In this document: piece after piece, positions 24,119 through 32,197 of the stretch | Numbering within the stretch: position 1 is the stretch's first letter | Layout: each line of letters opens with the position of its first letter | Source: an uncultured Bryobacteraceae bacterium | Lineage (GTDB): Bacteria; Acidobacteriota; Terriglobia; Bryobacterales; Bryobacteraceae | DNA: 42,469 nt | Direction: 5' to 3' | Assembly (NCBI GenBank): GCA_938027685.1 | Contig: CALJAM010000032.1 | Span: 1-42,469, forward strand | Position numbers and translations under genes: made by a program | The notes under the pieces: model-generated | The model's database searches: none | What the model was told of the DNA's origin: nothing | What the model saw: only the letters and a program-made list of their open reading frames with translations

Positions 24119-24889
24119 TCAGTGGTTCGCGTAGGTCGAGCCATTGGCTTCCACAGGCTCCCCCAACAAAGCTGACAGTTCCAGCCGCGCTTGGTCGCCG
24201 ACCACCACCCGGTCGAACCAGACGGTGAGCCGTACCTTTCCCACCAGACGAGTGCTGATGTCGCTCAGCACCCGCCGGGGCAGTGCTACGTCGTCCCGGA
24301 TGTAATAGTCCCGTACGAAATACACGTTCTTCAAAAAGACCGAAGGACTTTTTACCATTTCGCCCCATTCCCTCAGTGGCAGGAAGGTACGGGAATCGAT
24401 CCATAGCTCCCCTTTAAAAAGGCCGAGCTGCTTCCTTTTGGGCGTGATTTGGAAAACATACGCCATGCGCCCGGAATAGTCTGCGGTTCCCTTGTACCGG
24501 AACCTGTAATTAGCGGGCGTGATGGCAATGTCTTCGGCGTGTTCCGCCTTGGCTTTTTGCTCGGCGGCCAGGTACCGGGCGATCACGTCTTTTTTCACGC
24601 TTTCATCGCCCTCGAAGCGCAGGATGCGATACGTGATCTGCCCCAGGCGCGTGATGAAGCGTAATGCCTGCAGGCGGCCGCTACGCTTCAGCCTGGGCAA
24701 CTCCGCGTCGATTTCCACGTGCATCGCCAGATCGGACATGCGGCTGTGCTGTGATTCGACGGCAGAAAGGTACCGCGCGAGCAGATCGGAGGGAGGAGTC
24801 GCCGAACCGGGGTCGGCGGGGAGACGCGCAGGTGCGGCCACTGCCAGCCAAAATAAGGTCCACCCGTAAACTTTCCGTGTCACGGTCAT
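24119..24889 (-). CDS. LolA-like periplasmic protein (outer-membrane lipoprotein-sorting type)
   Basis: 256 residues with a probable N-terminal signal peptide (VYGWTLFWLAVAAPARLPA). The rest reads as a curved beta-sheet protein of the LolA/LolB-like type: LLARYLSAVESQHSRMSDLA, MHVEIDAELPRLKRSG, YSGRMAYVFQITPKRKQLG, GELWIDSRTFLPLREWGEMV and RVLSDISTRLVGKVRLTVWF. The statement about regression of a carried greasy ligand is family knowledge; the exact cargo is unknown. It is the first gene before hpnJ on the same strand, so it may carry the hopanoid product or a lipoprotein needed for it. Confidence 0.7.
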   Translation of the reverse strand: MTVTRKVYGWTLFWLAVAAPARLPADPGSATPPSDLLARYLSAVESQHSRMSDLAMHVEIDAELPRLKRSGRLQALRFITRLGQITYRILRFEGDESVKKDVIARYLAAEQKAKAEHAEDIAITPANYRFRYKGTADYSGRMAYVFQITPKRKQLGLFKGELWIDSRTFLPLREWGEMVKSPSVFLKNVYFVRDYYIRDDVALPRRVLSDISTRLVGKVRLTVWFDRVVVGDQARLELSALLGEPVEANGSTYANH

Positions 24890-25088
24890 CGATCGCGGCC
24901 GCCCGTGCTACAGGCCCCACCCCCGCAGGAGCGACGGCGCTGCGTCCGACGGCTCGAAGTCAACTCGAAGTGCGAGCCCGAAGACAGGCTCATGACAAAT
25001 GTACCATTTTACAGATGCCCGCGCCAAGATGATCTTTACCGCAGGGCGCGGGCCGGAGGGTGGGCCCGCTTGTTCGCCCCGCTTCGGC

Positions 25089-25094
25089 TATGAT
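25089..25094 (+). promoter_or_regulatory. -10 element for a possible leaderless thioesterase mRNA
   Basis: TATGAT ends six bases before ATG 25101, the spacing expected if transcription begins at the A of the start codon. No Shine-Dalgarno is present. No good -35 box was found. Confidence 0.35.
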
Positions 25095-25100
25095 GGCCTC

Positions 25101-25508
25101 ATGCCGACCATTCCTCCGGGTTCTCGTGCCGCCCACCGGCAGCTGGTCACGCCCGAGATGGCCATAAATTTCCTCGGACCGGAGACCGCGCGGGTGCTCT
25201 CGACCCCCAGTCTCATCGCGCTGTTCGAGATGACCTGTCGCAATCTGCTGCGCGAGTTCCTGCCCGCCGGCCAGGATAGCGTAGGCACGTGGATCGAGGT
25301 GCGGCACAGCGCGCCTACGCCGATGGGGGGATCGGTCTCGGTCGAAGTGGAAGTGATTGCGGTCGAGGGGCGCCGCGTGAAATTCAAGCTGAGGGCCAAC
25401 GACGATTGGGAGCCGGTCGCCGAGGGCCACCACGAGCGCTACGTGGTGGATGTGCAGCGCTTCGACGAGCGGGTCCGACGTAAGGCCGTCGGCGCGCCCT
25501 CCGCCTGA
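25101..25508 (+). CDS. FlK-like hotdog thioesterase
   Basis: 135 residues of the hotdog fold. The start at ATG 25101 begins PTIPPGSRAAHRQLVTPEMA; longer starts upstream look noise-like. FlK (fluoroacetyl-CoA thioesterase) uses Thr42, Glu50 and His76; here Thr35 (STPSLIALFE), Glu43 and His69 (VRHSAPTPMG) keep exactly the same spacing of 8 and 34 residues. The rest is also typical (GGSVSVEVEVIAVEGRRVKF, EGHHERYVVD). Fluoroacetate itself is unlikely as the natural substrate; most relatives are thioesterases of unknown specificity. A stand-alone gene with a stem-loop 33 bases after the stop. Confidence 0.85.
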   Translation: MPTIPPGSRAAHRQLVTPEMAINFLGPETARVLSTPSLIALFEMTCRNLLREFLPAGQDSVGTWIEVRHSAPTPMGGSVSVEVEVIAVEGRRVKFKLRANDDWEPVAEGHHERYVVDVQRFDERVRRKAVGAPSA

Positions 25509-25541
25509 AACCGGCTGCCTACCCGTCCAGTCTAAAGCTAG

Positions 25542-25574
25542 GGAGAGGGGGTGCCTGCGGGCATTCCCCTCTCC
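25542..25574 (+). terminator. strong stem-loop after the thioesterase gene
   Basis: GGAGAGGGG (25542-25550) pairs perfectly with CCCCTCTCC (25566-25574); inside, TGCC pairs with GGCA. No T-tract follows, so it may be a Rho-independent-like end or an mRNA 3' protecting hairpin. Confidence 0.45.
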
Positions 25575-25650
25575 GGTAGGCCGACCACCCTAAGAATCCC
25601 GTTTCCGTCGCGATATAACATAACCGCGAGGTCCGTAACGGAGGCTGGCC

Positions 25651-26601
25651 ATGCGGAAAGTCCTAGTTGCGGTTCTGCTATTGATCGGCTTCCTGGGCTA
25701 CGCGAACGTGACTTCATGCTGGATTCAGGACGCGGCGTCGTCCGGTTCTCGGATCTGGTTGCTCTGTCAGCAGGGCGCCTTGCTCGCCAGCGACGATGGC
25801 GGCGGCAACTGGCGCGAGGTCAAGCTCCCGGTGGAAGTCAAGATGAGGGCCGTCGAGCTGCTCCCGGACGGCCGCGGCGTCGCGGTGGGTGACGGCGGAA
25901 CGGTGCTGCTGAGCGAGGACGGCGGCCGCACCTGGGAGCGGGTGCCCGTGCCCGCCCGCGAGCACTTGACCGCGATTCACTTCGTCGGTCAGCGGGGTTG
26001 GATTGCCGGCTGGGGCGGCACCATTCTCCACAGCGCTGACGGCGGCCGGACTTGGGTGCGCCAGCTCACGCCCGTACCGTACTCGCTCGAGGCCGTCTAC
26101 TTCGTGGATGAGCGCCACGGCTGGGCCGTCGGCTGGACTGGGGCTATCCTGCGCACCACCGATGGGGGCGAAACCTGGGAGCCGGTGCGCAGCCCGCTGG
26201 CCTCCTGGTCGCTGAGCGCCGTCTACTTCCGCGACCCGAACGAGGGATGGGCCGCAGGTTTCGGCGGCCAGATCCTGCATACCACCGACGGTGGTCGGAC
26301 CTGGGAGGCGCAGACCAGCCCCGTTCGCGACTGGCTGACTTCCATCCAGTTCGACCGTGCCGGTCGCGGGTGGATTACAACGTCCAATGGGTTCCTGGTG
26401 AGCGAGGACGGCGGACGCACCTGGCGTCAGGAGCGCCTGGAGCAACCCGTGTTCCTGAGCCGGCTCATCGAGGTGGGCGGCTCGCTTTGGGCCATCGGCC
26501 CGTTCGGCGTGATGAGGCAGGAGCCGACCACCATGGCCTGGCAGAACGTCGAACTGCGAGCAACGGGGCCGGGAGCGGACCGAGCGGTGGCTACTTCCTG
26601 A
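25651..26601 (+). CDS. Ycf48-like seven-bladed beta-propeller protein
   Basis: 316 residues. A signal peptide or anchor (RKVLVAVLLLIGFLGYANV) is followed by repeating blades of about 42 residues, each ending with a S-x-D-G-G-x-T-W Asp-box (SDDGGGNW, SEDGGRTW, SADGGRTW, TTDGGETW, TTDGGRTW, SEDGGRTW) and opening with a G-W-A-x-G pattern (GWIAGWGG, GWAVGWTG, GWAAGFGG). Ycf48 helps assemble photosystem II in cyanobacteria; in non-phototrophs such propellers have no known job and probably bind partners in the periplasm. A clear GGAGG six bases before ATG 25651 fixes the start. Confidence 0.88.
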   Translation: MRKVLVAVLLLIGFLGYANVTSCWIQDAASSGSRIWLLCQQGALLASDDGGGNWREVKLPVEVKMRAVELLPDGRGVAVGDGGTVLLSEDGGRTWERVPVPAREHLTAIHFVGQRGWIAGWGGTILHSADGGRTWVRQLTPVPYSLEAVYFVDERHGWAVGWTGAILRTTDGGETWEPVRSPLASWSLSAVYFRDPNEGWAAGFGGQILHTTDGGRTWEAQTSPVRDWLTSIQFDRAGRGWITTSNGFLVSEDGGRTWRQERLEQPVFLSRLIEVGGSLWAIGPFGVMRQEPTTMAWQNVELRATGPGADRAVATS

Positions 26602-26706
26602 GGGCAACGGGCGGGCTGGACCGCGTGTTTAAATAGGTTAAAGCGCCCGTCAGTCCCCGCCGGCCCATGCCGAAGGCGGGGCGGCGTCACCCGCGAGGGA
26701 GGAAGT

Positions 26707-28050
26707 GTGGGAACTACATACCGCCCGGCGCCTGCGCGGAGCGGCAACGCCGCGCCGGCTCCGACGCGCGCCACGGATCGCTACTTCGAGCTCAAGTCCC
26801 AGATCCACCGCAAGCTGCTCGGCGTTCTCAACTACGAGCGGCTCTCTTCCATCCCTAAGGAGCGTGTGCGTGCCGAGATCGGCCGCGTAGTGGAACGCCT
26901 GCTCGAAGAAGAGCGCGTGCCCATGACCGCGGCCGAGCAGAACCGCATCGTAGAAGAGGTCCTGGACGAGGTCCTGGGGCTCGGCCCCCTGGAGCCTCTG
27001 CTCAAGGAGCCCTCGATCACCGACATCCTGGTGAACGGGTACAACAAGGTCTACATCGAGCGCAACGGTAAGCTCCACCTCACGCAGGTCCGCTTCCGCG
27101 ACAATGCCCACCTGCTGCACATCATCGAGAAGATCGTTTCGCAGGTCGGGCGCCGCATCGACGAAGCCCAGCCTATCGTGGACGCGCGCCTGCCTGACGG
27201 TTCGCGCGTCAACGCCATCATTCCTCCGCTGGCCTTGGACGGACCCGCGCTGAGCATACGCCGCTTCGGCCGTCACGTGATTACGGCCGAGGAGATGCTC
27301 GCCAACCAGACGCTCATGCCCGGGATGCTGCGCTTCCTGGCCGCCTGCGTGCAGGCCAAAGTCACCATCCTGATTTCGGGCGGGACCGGCTCGGGCAAGA
27401 CCACGATGCTCAACGCGCTCTCGCGCTACATTCCCGAAGACGAGCGCATCATCACGATCGAGGAGATCGCGGAGCTGCAGCTGCAGCAGCGCCACGTCGT
27501 CAAGTTCGAAACCCGACAGCCGGGGCTGAACCGCGAGGGCGGCATCAGCCAGCGCGAGCTTGTGCGCACGGCGCTGCGCATGCGCCCGGACCGCATCATC
27601 GTGGGCGAATGCCGCGGTCCGGAAGCCTTGGACATGCTCCAGGCCATGAGTACCGGCGTGGACGGCTCGATGAGTACCGTGCACGCCAACTCGCCCCGCG
27701 ACGCCTTCTCCCGGCTGGTGGCCATGGTTCTCATGGCGGACCTGGAAATGCCCAGCCGCGTCATCATCCAGCAGCTTGCCAACGCCATTCGCATCGTCGT
27801 CCAGCTTGCGCGCCTGCAGGACGGCACGCGCAAGGTGATGAGCATCGCCGAGGTGCTCGGCGTACGAGACGAACAGATTCAGCTTCAGGACATCTTTGTC
27901 TTTGAGCGCGTGGGTGTGACCGACTCGGGCAAGGTGCAGGGCCGTTTCCGGGCCACGGGTGCGATCCCCCGCGTGATGGAACGACTGAAGCTCAGCGGCA
28001 TCGAACTGCCGCCCTCCATCTTTCAGGAGGAGCTGCCGGTCAACCTTTGA
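26707..28050 (+). CDS. cpaF: CpaF/TadA-type secretion ATPase
   Basis: 447 residues of the type II/IV secretion ATPase family that powers Flp/Tad pilus assembly. Motifs: helical N-terminal domain, EPLLKEPSITDILVNGYNKV, Walker A GGTGSGKTT (225-233), IEEIAELQLQQ (Asp box; most relatives read IED), GECRGPEALDML (Walker B) and VDGSMSTVHANSPRDAFSRL (His box). The start is GTG 26707 with GGGAGGAA just before it. No tadB, tadC, pilin or secretin gene lies in the window; a sigma factor gene follows instead. It may serve pilus genes elsewhere. Two hairpins follow the stop. Confidence 0.92.
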   Translation: MGTTYRPAPARSGNAAPAPTRATDRYFELKSQIHRKLLGVLNYERLSSIPKERVRAEIGRVVERLLEEERVPMTAAEQNRIVEEVLDEVLGLGPLEPLLKEPSITDILVNGYNKVYIERNGKLHLTQVRFRDNAHLLHIIEKIVSQVGRRIDEAQPIVDARLPDGSRVNAIIPPLALDGPALSIRRFGRHVITAEEMLANQTLMPGMLRFLAACVQAKVTILISGGTGSGKTTMLNALSRYIPEDERIITIEEIAELQLQQRHVVKFETRQPGLNREGGISQRELVRTALRMRPDRIIVGECRGPEALDMLQAMSTGVDGSMSTVHANSPRDAFSRLVAMVLMADLEMPSRVIIQQLANAIRIVVQLARLQDGTRKVMSIAEVLGVRDEQIQLQDIFVFERVGVTDSGKVQGRFRATGAIPRVMERLKLSGIELPPSIFQEELPVNL

Positions 28051-28085
28051 GCGGTCTTCCCTACCGGCCGGTGCTTCCCCGAACC

Positions 28086-28139
28086 CTCCGGTGTGCGCCG
28101 GAGCGCCGCGAGAGCTGTTAAGAATGTAAAGCTCTTTTT
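28086..28139 (+). terminator. tandem hairpins ending in a T-tract after cpaF
   Basis: CTCCGG (28086-28091) pairs with CCGGAG (28098-28103). Then AGAGCT (28111-28116) pairs with AGCTCT (28130-28135) and runs into TTTTT (28135-28139). The second hairpin with its T-run looks like an intrinsic terminator for cpaF. Confidence 0.5.
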
Positions 28140-28201
28140 GCACGCCGGCAGGCAACCTTTACACACCGTCGGGCCCGCGGTGCGTCAGACTGGTTGGTAG
28201 C

Positions 28202-28855
28202 ATGCACGAGTTGGCGCCCGGCGCGGGACAGGCTCCGACCGACGAAGAGCTCATGATGCGCTTGGCGCGGGGTGAAGTGGGCGGCTTCGAGTGCCTACTG
28301 GCGCGCCACAGGACTCCCGTCGTCCATTTCCTCTACCGCATGGTCCAGGACCGGGAGGCGGCCGAGGAGCTGGCGCAGGAAGTGTTCCTGCGCGTCTATC
28401 GCGCGCGCGGACGCTACCGCCCGACTGCGCGATTCACGACGTGGCTCTACAGGATCGCGACGAACTTGGCCCTGAACTGGCTTCGGCACGAGCGTCGGTG
28501 CGGCAGGCTGTGCGGCCTCGAGCCTGACGGGCGATCGGCGGAACCGCGGGGATCCTGCGAGGCGCCGAGCGTCGAAGAGCTTCTCTGGCGACGCACGCAG
28601 ATCGAACGCGTCCGCCGGGCGGTGGCGGCGCTGCCCGCGCGTCAGCGCGCCGTCGTGCTACTTCATAAGTACCACGGCATGGACTACGAGCAGATCGCCG
28701 CTGCGCTGGGATGCTCGGTGCAGGCGGTCAAGTCCCTGACCTTCCGTGCGTACGCGAACCTCCGACGGGCGCTGGTGCCCCCCGCCTCAGAGAGCGCGGG
28801 CGCCGTCCGGGCTCAGCCGCACCTTGCGCTCCTGCTTGAGGGCCAGGTTGGCTAG
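28202..28855 (+). CDS. ECF-type RNA polymerase sigma factor
   Basis: 217 residues. Region 2 spans about residues 30-100 (LLARHRTPVVHFLYRMVQDR, AAEELAQEVFLRVYRARGRY, FTTWLYRIATNLALNWLRHE) and region 4 about 140-190 (RRAVAALPARQRAVVLLHKY, GMDYEQIAAALGCSVQAVKS). No anti-sigma gene follows; the next gene is convergent and overlaps its 3' end by 69 bases, so any anti-sigma factor would be elsewhere. The C-terminal tail beyond region 4 (about 25 residues) lies in this overlap and may be dispensable. Target promoters are unknown. Confidence 0.92.
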   Translation: MHELAPGAGQAPTDEELMMRLARGEVGGFECLLARHRTPVVHFLYRMVQDREAAEELAQEVFLRVYRARGRYRPTARFTTWLYRIATNLALNWLRHERRCGRLCGLEPDGRSAEPRGSCEAPSVEELLWRRTQIERVRRAVAALPARQRAVVLLHKYHGMDYEQIAAALGCSVQAVKSLTFRAYANLRRALVPPASESAGAVRAQPHLALLLEGQVG

Positions 28856-29980
28856 GTGTGGCCCGGCCACCGCGGCTGCAGCCGTCTCCACCGTGCAGTT
28901 GGGCGGACGGCGGGTGCGGATCGAGTCCAGGAAGTTCTGCTGGTGCTCCAGTCCCGTGCTGCGATCCTCGATGCGCCGGATGAGCGGCAGCGGTTCCGTC
29001 AGGTTCCAGGGCGCCGCTTGCAGGCCGGGGTCCTTGTAAATACGTGCGCCCGTGCGATCGAGCACCAGCGTGGCCTCGTCGCCCTGAATCTGTATGGACC
29101 AGTCGTTCTCGTAGGAGCTGGCGTAGTTGAGCGTCCAGGTGGCCATGAAATCCGGATACTCGAAGGCTGCACAGAAGACGTCGGGCACCTCCGCACCGAT
29201 CATCTTCGCCAGGTAGCCGTGGCAGACGGCGGCGCGCGGAGGCCCGGAGTTGGTCATCCATTGAATGACGTCCATCAGGTGGGTACCCTGGTCGGTCATG
29301 TTGCCGCCGGAATAATCCCAAAAGCCCCGCCACCAGCGGAAGCGCCGCGGCTCCAGTGGTCGCGCTGGCGCGGGACCGAGGAATCGTTCCCAGTCCAGTT
29401 TGCCCGGCAGCGGCGAGTTGTCCAGCGGCTTGGCGAAGTGCCAGTTCCAAAGCGCCTTGGCCATCGACACCTTACCCAGGATTCCTTCGTCGACCAGCTT
29501 CTTGACCTGGATGCAGAACTCCATCGACCGGCGCTGCATGCCAACCTGGACGATCTGCTTGGAGTTGCGCACCGCCTCGACCATGCGCGCACTTTCCTCC
29601 AGCGACATCGACAGAGGCTTCTCCAGATACACGTCCTTACCGGCTGCGAGCGCGGCGAGCAGGTTGGGACAGTGATGGTGATCGGGCGTGGCGATGACCA
29701 CGAAGTCCAGCTCGGGCCGGGCCAGCAGATCGCGGTAGTCGACGTAGGTCCGGACGTCCCGCGGCGACTCCTTGCGCGCCAGCTCGAGATGAGGCTCGTA
29801 AGGATCGCACAGCGCCACGCAGCGGGCGCCGAGCTTCTGGAAGGCGCGGTTCAGCCACCGCCCGCGATTGCCCGTGCCGATGACGCCGTAGGCGGGACGG
29901 TCGTTGGCGCCCCAGACGCTGCGGCGAAGGATGAGGGGAGCGGCGGCCATCCCGAGAAATTCTCTACGGACAGGTTGCAT
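28787..29980 (-). CDS. Gfo/Idh/MocA-family oxidoreductase with Tat signal
   Basis: 397 residues. The N terminus (VRREFLGMAAAPLILRRSVW) is a twin-arginine signal. A Rossmann fold follows with the NAD(P) loop GTGNRG (35-40), VVIATPDHHHCPNLLAALAA and the family motif EKP (120-122), then the C-terminal Gfo/Idh/MocA sheet (GGNMTDQGTHLMDVIQWMTN). Such enzymes oxidise or reduce sugars and related compounds; Tat-exported ones are common in Acidobacteria and Planctomycetes. The substrate is unknown. It is divergent from speA and its 3' end overlaps that of the sigma factor gene. Confidence 0.9.
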   Translation of the reverse strand: MQPVRREFLGMAAAPLILRRSVWGANDRPAYGVIGTGNRGRWLNRAFQKLGARCVALCDPYEPHLELARKESPRDVRTYVDYRDLLARPELDFVVIATPDHHHCPNLLAALAAGKDVYLEKPLSMSLEESARMVEAVRNSKQIVQVGMQRRSMEFCIQVKKLVDEGILGKVSMAKALWNWHFAKPLDNSPLPGKLDWERFLGPAPARPLEPRRFRWWRGFWDYSGGNMTDQGTHLMDVIQWMTNSGPPRAAVCHGYLAKMIGAEVPDVFCAAFEYPDFMATWTLNYASSYENDWSIQIQGDEATLVLDRTGARIYKDPGLQAAPWNLTEPLPLIRRIEDRSTGLEHQQNFLDSIRTRRPPNCTVETAAAAVAGPHLANLALKQERKVRLSPDGARAL

Positions 29981-30245
29981 GGCAGGAAGACCTCCGCCGC
30001 TAGCTTAGCGCAGGGAGAGGCCGCAGCCGGCCGGGGCAGACGGGAACATGCGGGGGCAAATTTGTTACGCTCGGCAACTCGGGCGGGGCGTTGCGGACGC
30101 CGGCTTTGCGCCCGAACGTGGAAGGCGTCATAATGCGAATTTGCCTTCCCGCCGACGGGCGCGGCTGTAGCGGCGTGGCGTGCAACTTTGCTCTTGCCCG
30201 GCGGCGCATTTCGATACACACTATTTTTCGAAGGAGATTGCGAAG

Positions 30246-32186
30246 TTGCGACTGGCCGACAGCGCGGTCCTGCGTGAGCCGACCGAGCAGTGGACCACCC
30301 TGGACGCGGCGGAACTCTACGACGTGGCCAGCTGGGGTAAGGGCTACTTCTCGGTCGGAGCCAACGGCAACCTGCACGTCCATCCCACCAAGGATCCCTC
30401 CCGCTCGATCGACCTCAAACAGCTCGTCGACACGCTGGTGCTGCGCGGCATCTCGTTGCCCATTCTCATCCGCTTCGGCGACATTTTGCGCCACCGGCTG
30501 GGCGAGATCTATCAGGCCTTCGACAGCGCCATCGCCGAACACGGCTACCAGGGGCAATACTGGTGCGTCTATCCCATCAAGGTCAACCAGCAGCGGCAGG
30601 TGATCGAAGAGCTGCTCCGGTTCGGGCGGCCCCACCGCTTCGGCCTGGAGGCCGGATCCAAGCCCGAGCTGCTGGCCGTGCTGGCTCTGGCGGACAACCA
30701 GACGCCGATCATTTGCAACGGCTTCAAGGATGACGAGTACATCGAAATGGTGATGCTGGCCCGCAAGATCGGCCGGCACATCGTGCCCGTAGTCGAGAAG
30801 TACAACGAGCTGGAGCTGATCGCCGAGCACGCGCGCCGCATCGGCGTGCGCCCGGTGATTGGACTGCGGCTGAAGTTGGCCACGCGCGGGTCCGGTCGCT
30901 GGAAATCCTCCGGCGGCTATCGATCCAAGTTCGGGCTGACCGTGAGCGAGGCGCTACGCGCCGTCGAACGGCTCAGCGCGCTGGGCATGGCGGACTGTCT
31001 GGAGCTGCTGCACTTCCATCTCGGCAGCCAGATCACTAACATCCGTTTCATCAAGGCGGCCGTGATCGAGGCGGCCCGCATCTACGTGGAACTGGCTCGG
31101 GCGGGTGCCGGGTTGAAATACCTGGACGTGGGCGGCGGTCTGGGCATCGATTACGACGGCTCCCAGACCGACTTCGAATCCAGCGTGAACTATACGTTAC
31201 AGGAGTACGCCAACGACGTCGTTTACCACGTGCAGAGCGTCTGCGACGAGGCCGGCGTGCCGCATCCCACGATCATCTCCGAGAGCGGGCGGGCAGTCGT
31301 GGCGTACCACAGCCTGCTGGTCTTCAACGTGCTCGGCGTCAGCGGCTTGGGCGAGGAGGAACTGCCTGCCGAGTTGCCTCCCGACGCCGAGCAGCCTTTG
31401 GTGGACCTGCAGGAAACGTACCAATCCCTCAGTGTCAAGAACCTGCTGGAGGCCTTCCACGACGCGCAGCAGGCTCTCGATCAGGCCCTGAATCTGTTCA
31501 GCCTGGGATACCTCCCGCTCGAGCAGCGCTGCCTGGCCGAGAACTATTATTGGGCCATCTGCCGGCGCATCCAGCGGCTTACCCATGAGCTGGACTACTT
31601 GCCGGAGGAGCTGGAGGGCCTCGACGCGATGCTCGCCGACACCTACTTCTGCAATTTTTCGCTTTTCCAGAGCATGCCCGACAGCTGGGCCATCCGCCAA
31701 CTGTTCCCCATCATGCCCATCCACCGCCTCAACGAGCGGCCCACCCGACACGCCATCCTGGGCGACATCTCCTGCGACTCCGACGGCAAAATCGATCAGT
31801 TCATAGACCGTCGCGACGTCAAGCGCACGTTGCCCCTGCATCCCTTCAACGGCGAGCCTTACTATCTCGCCGCCTTCCTGTTGGGCGCGTATCAGGAGAT
31901 CCTAGGCGACCTGCACAACCTTTTCGGCGACACCAATGCCGTCCATGTCAGTCTGGACGAACGCGGCGAACCCGTGCTCGACAACGTCATCAAGGGCGAC
32001 ACGGTGCGTGAGGTCCTCGAATACGTGCAGTTCAACAGCGAGGTGCTGCTCAGCCAGTTCCGCCGGGACGTGGAAGCGGCGCTGCGCGAAGGCCGCATCG
32101 GGTACGAGGAATCCGGACGACTTCTGCGGTTCTACGAGGACGGACTGTACGGCTATACCTACCTGGAGGACGGGCGCGCCCGGTAA
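30246..32186 (+). CDS. speA: biosynthetic arginine decarboxylase SpeA
   Basis: About 646 residues. SpeA removes CO2 from arginine to give agmatine, the first step towards putrescine and spermidine. The PLP-binding lysine lies in YPIKVNQQ (about Lys112). Other family parts: FGLEAGSKPELLAVLALADN, LELLHFHLGSQITNIRFIK, YLDVGGGLGIDYDGSQTDFE, IISESGRAVVAYHSLLVFNV, LPLHPFNGEPYYLAAFLLGA. TTG 30246 is chosen because AAGGAG stands nine bases before it; GTG 30180 would add 22 residues with an unusual Cys-rich start. No other polyamine gene is adjacent; the spermidine-synthase-like gene at 11.6 kb is not linked. Confidence 0.93.
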   Translation: MRLADSAVLREPTEQWTTLDAAELYDVASWGKGYFSVGANGNLHVHPTKDPSRSIDLKQLVDTLVLRGISLPILIRFGDILRHRLGEIYQAFDSAIAEHGYQGQYWCVYPIKVNQQRQVIEELLRFGRPHRFGLEAGSKPELLAVLALADNQTPIICNGFKDDEYIEMVMLARKIGRHIVPVVEKYNELELIAEHARRIGVRPVIGLRLKLATRGSGRWKSSGGYRSKFGLTVSEALRAVERLSALGMADCLELLHFHLGSQITNIRFIKAAVIEAARIYVELARAGAGLKYLDVGGGLGIDYDGSQTDFESSVNYTLQEYANDVVYHVQSVCDEAGVPHPTIISESGRAVVAYHSLLVFNVLGVSGLGEEELPAELPPDAEQPLVDLQETYQSLSVKNLLEAFHDAQQALDQALNLFSLGYLPLEQRCLAENYYWAICRRIQRLTHELDYLPEELEGLDAMLADTYFCNFSLFQSMPDSWAIRQLFPIMPIHRLNERPTRHAILGDISCDSDGKIDQFIDRRDVKRTLPLHPFNGEPYYLAAFLLGAYQEILGDLHNLFGDTNAVHVSLDERGEPVLDNVIKGDTVREVLEYVQFNSEVLLSQFRRDVEAALREGRIGYEESGRLLRFYEDGLYGYTYLEDGRAR

Positions 32187-32197
32187 GCGTATCTGCC

